Shown: in pieces, positions 58,143 to 64,000 of the stretch
How positions within the stretch are numbered: position 1 is the stretch's first letter
Layout of the letters: each line of letters begins with the position of its first letter
Source of the DNA: an uncultured Spirochaetales bacterium
GTDB lineage: Bacteria; UBP6; UBA1177
DNA length: 64,000 nucleotides
Direction: 5' to 3'
Assembly (NCBI GenBank): GCA_902774115.1
Contig: CACYHH010000004.1
Location: 358,098-422,097, forward strand
Program-made: the position numbers and the translations under genes
The notes under the pieces: generated by a model
Told to the model about the DNA's origin: nothing
The model's input: only the letters and a program-made list of their open reading frames with translations
The model's database searches: none

Positions 58143-59109
58143 AGTTGACCTCGCTACCGAATCTTTTCGGTTTGATATATTTGTCGATAAGAGGAACGAA
58201 CGCGTTCATGATGAGAATCGAGAACATGCAGCCTTCGGGATATGCGCCCCAAAGTCTTATGCACGAACAGATGATACCTGCACCGATCGCGAAAACAATT
58301 TGTCCTTTCGGATCCATAGGACTCGTTACCATGTCGGTGAGCATGAAGAACGCTCCGAGCATGACGCCGCCGCCCAGAATGTGATAAAGCGGATTGACGA
58401 ATGCTTCAGGGTTTACGAGCCATGCAACGCCTGTGAAAACAAAGATCGTAGCGAGGAAAAATACCGGAATATGCCACGAAATTATCTTTTTGTAGATAAG
58501 GAAAAGTCCGCCGAGAAGTATCGCGAGGGCACTTGTTTCACCGAGAGAACCGCCGATCGTTCCGATAAAAAGATCCCAGTAAGCCGGAAGCTGGCTGAAA
58601 GCGTGAAGCTTGATGTTGCCGAGCGGAGTCGCAGCCGTCATCGCGTCAACATTCCAAACAAAGCGCGTGATTCCGGGCTGCGGCCAGGTCGTCATCGAAA
58701 CCGGGAAGCTGATGAGCAGGAAAGCTCTGCCGACAAGCGCCGGATTGAACGGGTTCTTGCCAAGTCCGCCGAAAGCCATTTTCGCGATGCCGATAGCAAC
58801 CAGAGCACCGATGAAAAGCTGCCAGAGCGGTATCGAACTCGGCATGTTGAAGGCAAGAAGAAGTCCCGTAACAGCGGCTGAACCGTCGCAGACAGTGACT
58901 TTGGTTTTAAGCAGGAACTTCTGGATCAGGTATTCGATACCTACGCAGAAAACAAGCGAAGCCGCAACAACGACGAGCGCCCTTATTCCGAAATTGTAAA
59001 GAGCCGAAATAAAGGAAGGTATCAGCGCGGCACAGACGAGCCACATGATTTTGTTTGTGGTTAAGTGACCTTTTTCATGCGGCGAGAGAGAAACTTTCGG
59101 ATTATTCAT
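58132..59109 (-). CDS. rnfD: Rnf complex subunit RnfD
   Basis: 325-aa membrane subunit with about nine helices. The covalent FMN site is DAMTAATPLG with T161. GKNPFNPALVGRAFLLISFP and PEGCMFSILIMNAFVPLID are family motifs. Carries electrons between RnfG and the membrane core. Lies 8 bp after rnfC. Confidence 0.94.
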   Translation of the reverse strand: MNNPKVSLSPHEKGHLTTNKIMWLVCAALIPSFISALYNFGIRALVVVAASLVFCVGIEYLIQKFLLKTKVTVCDGSAAVTGLLLAFNMPSSIPLWQLFIGALVAIGIAKMAFGGLGKNPFNPALVGRAFLLISFPVSMTTWPQPGITRFVWNVDAMTAATPLGNIKLHAFSQLPAYWDLFIGTIGGSLGETSALAILLGGLFLIYKKIISWHIPVFFLATIFVFTGVAWLVNPEAFVNPLYHILGGGVMLGAFFMLTDMVTSPMDPKGQIVFAIGAGIICSCIRLWGAYPEGCMFSILIMNAFVPLIDKYIKPKRFGSEVNYGG

Positions 59110-59117
59110 TTTGCCTC

Positions 59118-60461
59118 CTATTTTTTAGCAGCTCTTTCTCTTCTGATTCTTCCGACATTTGCCTTTGCGAGCCTGATGTAGTCAAGCAGCGGACGCGCAC
59201 TCGGACAGGTGTAGCTGCAGCAGCCGCATTCGATGCAGTCGGTTACGTTGAGAACATCGAGTTCGTCCCATTTTCCTCTTTCGGAAAGTTTTTCGTAGAG
59301 GAAAGGCTCAAGTCCCATCGGACATGCCGCGACACATTTTGCGCAGCGGATGCAGTTCTGAACTTCGTGCCTTTTAGCCTCGCTTTCGTCAAGCAGAAGA
59401 ACGCCGCTCGTTCCTTTCGTGATCGGAAATTCAGCTGAAACGGCAGCTTTTCCCATCATCGGTCCGCCGGAAATGATTTTGCCGGTTCCTTCCGGGATTC
59501 CGCCCGATTTTTCGATGAGAACGCTTGCCGGAATACCGACTCTGACAAGGTAGTTAGCCGGTTTTGCGAGCTTTTTGCCGGTAACGGTGACAACTCTTTC
59601 AAGCAGAGGTTTGTGCTTCTGCACAGCTTCGTAGATCGCGAGAGCCGTTCCGACGTTGTCAACTACACATCCGACATCAAGCGGAAGTTTGCCTGACGGA
59701 ACTTCGCGGTTGCGGATCGCCTTGATAAGCTGTTTTTCTGCACCCTGCGGATATTTGAGCATAAGCGGCTGGACGACCGTTCCCGGGAAATCCTTTACCG
59801 CCTTTTCCATCTTTTCGATCGCGTCAGGTTTGTTCGCCTCGATTCCGATGAAAGCTGTGTCGATTTTGAGAGCCTTTTTCATGATCTCGACACCGACTAA
59901 GATCTCTTCAGTCCTTTCGAGCATGATCCTGTGGTCAGCTGTGAGGTAAGGCTCGCATTCCACCGCGTTTATGATGAGCGTATCGGCTTTTTTGCCTTCG
60001 GGGATCGTGTATTTTACGTGGGTCGGGAAACACGCGCCGCCCATTCCGACGATGCCCATTTCCTTCATCGTTGCAACGATTTCTTCGGGAGTAGCCTTGA
60101 TCTCGCGGATGAGTTCAGGGGTTCTGATGATGCTTTCTTCCCATTCGTCGGCTTCATCGACATCGATGATAACAGCTTTCGAAGCGAATCCGCCCGGATC
60201 TTTGACTGTGTCAACCGCAAAAACGGTTCCGTTTACCGAAGAGTGGATATTGACCGAAACAAAGCCGCCTGCCTGACCTATCAGAGTGCCGACTTTCACT
60301 TTGTCGCCCTTTTTAACTACCGGAGCAGCCGGTGCGCCGATGTGCTGCGAAAGAAGAATCGTCACCCTTTTAGGAAGCTCGACCGCCTCTATCGGTGTTC
60401 CAGCACTTATCTTGTTTGCCGGCGGATGAACGCCGCCTTTTTTAAAAGTCTTGAAATTCAA
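59118..60461 (-). CDS. rnfC: Rnf complex subunit RnfC
   Basis: 447 aa. I choose the TTG at 60461: GGAGG is 5 nt upstream and the product then starts NFKTFKKGGVHPPANK, as in other RnfC proteins. The longer form starts at another TTG inside the ribosome-binding site. NAD/FMN-binding: GMGGACFPTHVKY and ECEPYLTADHRIM. Two [4Fe-4S] clusters: CIRCAKCVAACPMGL and CIECGCCSYTCPSARP. It is the NADH-side cytoplasmic subunit. Electrons normally come from ferredoxin via RnfB, which is absent here. Confidence 0.94.
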   Translation of the reverse strand: MNFKTFKKGGVHPPANKISAGTPIEAVELPKRVTILLSQHIGAPAAPVVKKGDKVKVGTLIGQAGGFVSVNIHSSVNGTVFAVDTVKDPGGFASKAVIIDVDEADEWEESIIRTPELIREIKATPEEIVATMKEMGIVGMGGACFPTHVKYTIPEGKKADTLIINAVECEPYLTADHRIMLERTEEILVGVEIMKKALKIDTAFIGIEANKPDAIEKMEKAVKDFPGTVVQPLMLKYPQGAEKQLIKAIRNREVPSGKLPLDVGCVVDNVGTALAIYEAVQKHKPLLERVVTVTGKKLAKPANYLVRVGIPASVLIEKSGGIPEGTGKIISGGPMMGKAAVSAEFPITKGTSGVLLLDESEAKRHEVQNCIRCAKCVAACPMGLEPFLYEKLSERGKWDELDVLNVTDCIECGCCSYTCPSARPLLDYIRLAKANVGRIRRERAAKK

Positions 60462-60505
60462 ACTCTCCTCCCCCAAAAATTGTCAACATGACTTAAAGCC
60501 GGATT

Positions 60506-60533
60506 TTTTTATTCTTTTCTTGATTTATTGCAA
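60506..60533 (-). promoter_or_regulatory. Promoter candidate for the rnf operon
   Basis: Minus-strand TTGCAA (60533-60528), 16-bp spacer, TAAAAA (60511-60506), then AATCCGG. Weak -10; the spacing and CCGG agree with other promoters here. Confidence 0.4.
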
Positions 60534-60591
60534 GAAAATTCAACATTCTGATGACATTTTAGCAATACGGCGGCTCAACAAAAATTCTATC

Positions 60592-60632
60592 TTTACTTTA
60601 TTTTGTTTTTGGCTAAAATATTATGTTTTTTG
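60592..60632 (+). promoter_or_regulatory. Promoter of the esterase-like lipoprotein gene
   Basis: TTTACT (60592-60597), 16-bp spacer, TAAAAT (60614-60619), then ATTATGTTTTTTG. The ATG follows 22 nt later with GGAGG. Confidence 0.5.
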
Positions 60633-60653
60633 ATTGTAATTTGGAGGCACCTA

Positions 60654-61964
60654 ATGAAAAAAGTTATTTCTCTTTTCTCGATTCTGCCGCTCGTTTTCCT
60701 TTTCGCAAGTTGCGGCGGTTCGGAAAGAAAGCCGGTAAAACACGAAGATCCGTCAGACACCGAAGTTGTCAATGACACTGACCCGACAGACGAGCCGACA
60801 AATCCGACAGATACCACTTCAAACTGCGGGAATCACGAACTTGAAGAAGGTGAAGTCTGCGACGGCAACGCAATGGAATGCAATATAATCGATCCCGGCT
60901 ATACCGGCGGTTATGCAACCTGCAATCCCGACTGTGCAGGTTGGGATATAAGCGGCTGTCAGGGAAATCAGACCGATCCTACAAATCCGACGGATCCGAC
61001 CGACCCAACAACGGATCCGACAACAGATCCGACAGCGGAGCCGGCAGACGGCACAGCCAAGGTCTGCGACACAACCACAGAAGGTGAAACAGAAGATGTT
61101 TTCGCTATGGGTCCATACACTGTCAAAACCACCGATGTTACGTCAGGCACCGACGGCGCACCGAGAGAGTTCAAAATTTACGAGCCGGCAGGGGCAGAAG
61201 GAAACATTCCGGTCATTCACTTCCTGCACGGATTCACCTACAAACTGACTTACTACGATGACATGCTCACTCAGCTCGCTTCCCACGGATTCATCGTTGT
61301 TTCGAGTCAGTCGTCCCACAGCCTGATGGGCGGCGACACAACTATCGTAGAAGCTGAAAAAGTCGCGACATTCCTCAAATGGCTCAAAGAGAACATTCAG
61401 TCGAAAGTTTCAGTCACTGCCGATGTGGATCATTTTGGCGTTTCGGGACACAGCCGCGGCGGAAAAGTCACAAACAGAATCCTCAACAACGATCCGACGA
61501 TGGCTACGAGTTTCTTCGGCGTTGACCCTGTCGATGCAGCTCCGCCCATGGGCGGCAACTCCGACCCGAGCAGCCTCAACGATCCTGTTCAGTTTGCAAG
61601 AGAATCAATGTTTGTCGGAACAGAAAAGGGGACTGAGAAGAAAATGGGGCAGGCATGCGCTCCAGCAGGCGACAACAGCGTAAATTTCTACGCGAAATAT
61701 CCGTCGGTAAGCCACCACATAATTGCTGCCGGCGTAGGACATGCAGACATGGTCGATCCTGCCGACATCTCAGCGTGCGGTATGCAGTGCTCTGCATGTG
61801 TAGGCAGCGGCAACACCGGGCTTAACCAGCAGTTTATCGCATATACGGCAGGGCTTATGGCGGCTTTCTTCAAGTCAACACTTAAATGCGAAGCGCAGTA
61901 TGAAGCGCTTCTCAACGACTCTTCGACTCATCCTTTCGCGACGACGCTCACCGAGCACAAATAA
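60654..61964 (+). CDS. Lipoprotein with Cys-rich/DPT module and alpha/beta-hydrolase domain
   Basis: 436 aa from the ATG at 60654. Lipobox FASC, lipid-Cys 20. A Thr/Asp/Pro-rich linker is followed by a Cys module (SNCGNHELEEGEVCDGNAME, NPDCAGWDISGC), then DPTNPTDPT repeats, then a hydrolase domain. Nucleophile S267 in FGVSGHSRGGK, probable acid D291 (FFGVDPVD), His H363 (GVGHADM), oxyanion region VIHFLHGFTY. It resembles dienelactone hydrolase/PET-hydrolase-like esterases. The Cys module and linker recur in the next gene. A surface-displayed esterase is likely; the substrate is unknown. Confidence 0.85.
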   Translation: MKKVISLFSILPLVFLFASCGGSERKPVKHEDPSDTEVVNDTDPTDEPTNPTDTTSNCGNHELEEGEVCDGNAMECNIIDPGYTGGYATCNPDCAGWDISGCQGNQTDPTNPTDPTDPTTDPTTDPTAEPADGTAKVCDTTTEGETEDVFAMGPYTVKTTDVTSGTDGAPREFKIYEPAGAEGNIPVIHFLHGFTYKLTYYDDMLTQLASHGFIVVSSQSSHSLMGGDTTIVEAEKVATFLKWLKENIQSKVSVTADVDHFGVSGHSRGGKVTNRILNNDPTMATSFFGVDPVDAAPPMGGNSDPSSLNDPVQFARESMFVGTEKGTEKKMGQACAPAGDNSVNFYAKYPSVSHHIIAAGVGHADMVDPADISACGMQCSACVGSGNTGLNQQFIAYTAGLMAAFFKSTLKCEAQYEALLNDSSTHPFATTLTEHK

Positions 61965-61995
61965 TTTAAGGTTTTTATAACATATAATTTTTTAC

Positions 61996-62023
61996 TTGAT
62001 TTCCCTTTTTCTATTTCTAGAAT
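61996..62023 (+). promoter_or_regulatory. Promoter of the FG-GAP lipoprotein gene
   Basis: TTGATT (61996-62001), 16-bp spacer, TAGAAT (62018-62023), then TCTGCCGTTTGG. Confidence 0.5.
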
Positions 62024-62087
62024 TCTGCCGTTTGGATGCTGAATTTTTCAGCGATATGTATATTTTTCAATTTAAGGAGATTGCAAA

Positions 62088-63791
62088 ATGAAAAAAATGT
62101 TTTTGGCGATTCCTCTTTTGATTCTTGCTCTTGCATTTATTGTCAGCTGCGGTGATTCAAAAAATACCGACGACACTGACACCGCTACCGATGAACCTAC
62201 AGACGCGACAGACACAGCTGATCCGACTGATTCCACAGACACAGCTCTCTCCAACTGTGGAAACAGCACCGTTGACGAGGGCGAAATCTGCGACGGCAAT
62301 GCAACAGAATGCAGCGCAGTTGATCCTGGGTATACCGGTGGAATCGCGATCTGCAAAGCAGACTGTTTAAGCTGGGATGTAAGCGGCTGTCAGGGAACTC
62401 CGTCAGATCCGACCGATCCGACGAATACGACTGACCCCACAAACCCGACCGATCCGACAAATCCGACTGACCCTACCGATCCTACAAACCCGGGTTCTGA
62501 ATGTGAAGAAGACACATCACCTAAATCAGGTACCGAAACAGGCAGCGAAGAAGCGGTAATTCCCGTAGACACTAACTTTAAAAGATTTACAGCTGACGCA
62601 GATCCGAACAAACCGGCATTCGTCACTGTTGACGACCTTGATAACGACGGTTATCTCGACATGATCGTCGCCCAGTACGGTCCGTCATTGTCAGGAAACT
62701 ATGATATTTACTGGGGAACCGGCAAACTTGGTAAGTGGATAAAAGAGACACTGAATATCGGCGGCGATAACGGAATCAGCTTCCCGCACCCCGTAAAAGT
62801 CGCTGATGTCAACGGCGACGGGATAAAAGATATAGTCTCTCCAAGCGGATTCCTCGCATGTGTCATGAACTGCGGAAACATCTTCTGGCTTGAAGGAACC
62901 TGCAAGAGAAACCAGTGGACAAAACACGAAATCATAACAAATAACGACCATTTCTTCTTCGATGTCTCGCTTGTTGACATCGACGGGGACGGTATAACCG
63001 ACATCCTCACGAACGCAAGCAAAAAACCGACAATCGGTGCTCAGGACGAACGTCTTATGTGGTTCAAAGGTACCGATACAGCTGACAAATTCGAGACAAC
63101 GGCAAGAGTGATCTCAAGCGGAAACGGCGGTCCTTTTCCGAGATTTTTAGACCTCAACGGTGACGGCAAAAAAGATATAGCCGTTGCACAGTTCTTTAAC
63201 AGCAGCATCTCTACAGAAGGCAGTTTCATCTGGTTTGAGCAGGTTGACACCGAAAACTGGACAAAACACATAATTGACAGTGAATCAGGAACAAGTTTCT
63301 TGCTTGAAATCATTGATGATCTCTACGGTGATGGAGTAAGAAGGGCTGTCGGTGTCAACCATGTCAACTCTGCCGATGATACAAGCGGTCCGAAGGAAGG
63401 TGTTTTTGTATTCGACATTCCCGAAGATCCGACACAGCCGTGGACTAAAACAAACATTGCTACCGACATAAAATCAAGGAAGTCACCTTTGATGGGTAAT
63501 CAGGCAGCTCCCGGTCTCTTCGGATACGGCGACATCACAGGCAACGGTCTCATCGACCTCGTTGTCAGCGGCGACGGCGACTCCCGCGTATTCTGGTTTG
63601 AGCAGAACCCGGCAGGCACTTTCACCCAGCACACGCTTGACGGTGTTGCTGGCGCATCAGTCAACAGCGCAGGCTCGTTCGGGCAGGCAGGCGGAATGCA
63701 GATCGTTGACCTTGACGGCGACGGCAAAAACGAAATCATCGTAACACTTTACGAAGACGACAAAATCTATATCTACAAGTACGACAAATAA
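62088..63791 (+). CDS. Lipoprotein with Cys-rich/DPT module and FG-GAP/VCBS-like repeats
   Basis: 567 aa. Lipobox IVSC, lipid-Cys 21; GGAG precedes the ATG. Linker and Cys module (SNCGNSTVDEGEICDGNATE, KADCLSWDVSGC) closely match the upstream gene, then DPTNPTDPT repeats. The C-terminal 400 residues hold Ca2+-binding-type repeats: VDDLDNDGYLDMIVAQYG, VADVNGDGIKDIV, VDIDGDGITDILTN, LDLNGDGKKDIAVAQF, YGDITGNGLIDLVVSG and VDLDGDGKNEIIVT, expected to form a beta-propeller. Probably a surface adhesion or ligand-binding protein. Confidence 0.85.
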   Translation: MKKMFLAIPLLILALAFIVSCGDSKNTDDTDTATDEPTDATDTADPTDSTDTALSNCGNSTVDEGEICDGNATECSAVDPGYTGGIAICKADCLSWDVSGCQGTPSDPTDPTNTTDPTNPTDPTNPTDPTDPTNPGSECEEDTSPKSGTETGSEEAVIPVDTNFKRFTADADPNKPAFVTVDDLDNDGYLDMIVAQYGPSLSGNYDIYWGTGKLGKWIKETLNIGGDNGISFPHPVKVADVNGDGIKDIVSPSGFLACVMNCGNIFWLEGTCKRNQWTKHEIITNNDHFFFDVSLVDIDGDGITDILTNASKKPTIGAQDERLMWFKGTDTADKFETTARVISSGNGGPFPRFLDLNGDGKKDIAVAQFFNSSISTEGSFIWFEQVDTENWTKHIIDSESGTSFLLEIIDDLYGDGVRRAVGVNHVNSADDTSGPKEGVFVFDIPEDPTQPWTKTNIATDIKSRKSPLMGNQAAPGLFGYGDITGNGLIDLVVSGDGDSRVFWFEQNPAGTFTQHTLDGVAGASVNSAGSFGQAGGMQIVDLDGDGKNEIIVTLYEDDKIYIYKYDK

Positions 63792-63883
63792 TCCAAAATC
63801 AAAAAAATCCCTATTTCATTGGGGAAAATCCACATAAAAAGTTTTGAAACACCTGAAAAAAATCAAAATAGTTTAAGGAATTA

Positions 63884-63909
63884 AGGGATCTAAGGAAATA
63901 AAGATCCCT
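63884..63909. other. Inverted repeat downstream of the FG-GAP lipoprotein
   Basis: AGGGATCT (63884-63891) and AGATCCCT (63902-63909) form a perfect 8-bp stem with a 10-nt loop, but no T-run follows. Possibly a factor-assisted terminator or a fragment of a repeat. No gene is seen from 63792 to the window end. Confidence 0.5.
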
Positions 63910-64000
63910 AACTTCCCAAAACTCCCTATACTCACTACTTCATGAAGAGGGATATTTTAAGCCTGACTAAAGTTTTCTCTAATTCCGATTATTTGAAGGG

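Noticed and set aside
60708..62500. DPT/ACA-GAT-CCG repeats as a CRISPR-like or minisatellite array
   Set aside because: They are 9-bp coding repeats within two lipoprotein stalks; no spacers of constant length exist.

Overview
The window reads as chromosome of a Gram-negative, probably anaerobic bacterium. Envelope evidence: many lipoproteins with lipoboxes, periplasmic CxxC thiol proteins, a capsule/O-antigen locus. Anaerobe evidence: an Rnf complex, an NrdG-type radical SAM activase, a B12/radical SAM protein, carbamate kinase. A deltaproteobacterial or Myxococcota-like lineage is suggested by a MopE-type DNNCDG motif, Cys-rich CGN...EGE-CDG repeats ahead of Asp-Pro-Thr linkers, and Asp-rich secreted proteins. 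The lineage is inference; there is no rRNA or other taxonomic marker here. No tRNA, rRNA, CRISPR array or complete insertion sequence was seen.

Region 1 (1-24144, minus strand) is one long surface-polysaccharide locus read from a promoter near 24140 towards position 1. It opens with the three-gene UDP-N-acetyl-L-fucosamine pathway (CapE/CapF/CapG type). Two nearly identical UDP-HexNAc 6-dehydrogenases (TviB/WbpO type) and a 4-epimerase (TviC/WbpP type) follow, for HexNAcA sugars. Then come glycosyltransferases, an acetyltransferase, a Wzy-like polymerase and a Wzx-like flippase. Between the dehydrogenase copies lie an AlbA_2/Schlafen-type protein and a newly noticed GT2 pseudogene. The distal 7.6 kb is not ordinary capsule machinery: [ATP-grasp, MmgE/PrpD] occurs twice, then an aldo/keto reductase, a phosphonopyruvate-decarboxylase-like ThDP enzyme and a cut-off gene. 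It looks like an undescribed small-acid pathway with two ligation steps, possibly decorating the glycan.

Region 2 (24265-31947) holds a lipoprotein, YchJ, a large secreted subtilase with a Cys-rich tail, two periplasmic CPHC thiol proteins and hypothetical proteins. Region 3 (31669-38821) has carbamate kinase, a cPGS-like GTPase, aquaporin, a ZU5-like lipoprotein with seven AGDPIM repeats, a thioredoxin fold lacking its first Cys, and a WbpD/WlbA pair. Region 4 (39040-54219) has a multi-domain thiol lipoprotein, TrkAH, a membrane adenylate cyclase, an ECF sigma/FecR-like anti-sigma/lipoprotein operon, a UbiB-like kinase, NrdG-like activase, an SDR and a TIGR03960-type radical SAM protein.

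Region 5 (54220-60461) is the most interesting. An rnfCDGEA operon has no rnfB. Downstream of rnfA lie two further rnfA 3'-end fragments, each still reading GLI(S/T)VPW-stop with mostly silent changes. This fits repeated integration at the rnfA 3' end by elements carrying their own gene ends. Between the fragments is a type III toxin-antitoxin locus: a ToxN/AbiQ-family toxin, an intervening terminator and about three 36-39 nt antitoxin-RNA repeats. An Xre-regulator remnant and a secreted Cys-rich protein complete the island. Region 6 (60654-63791) has two paralogous lipoproteins sharing a Cys-rich/DPT module but carrying different payloads, an esterase-like domain and an FG-GAP-like repeat domain.

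At least ten promoters share a 16-17 bp spacer and a (C)CG(n)TTTTTTG-like sequence just after the -10 box, a possible lineage-specific initiation signature.
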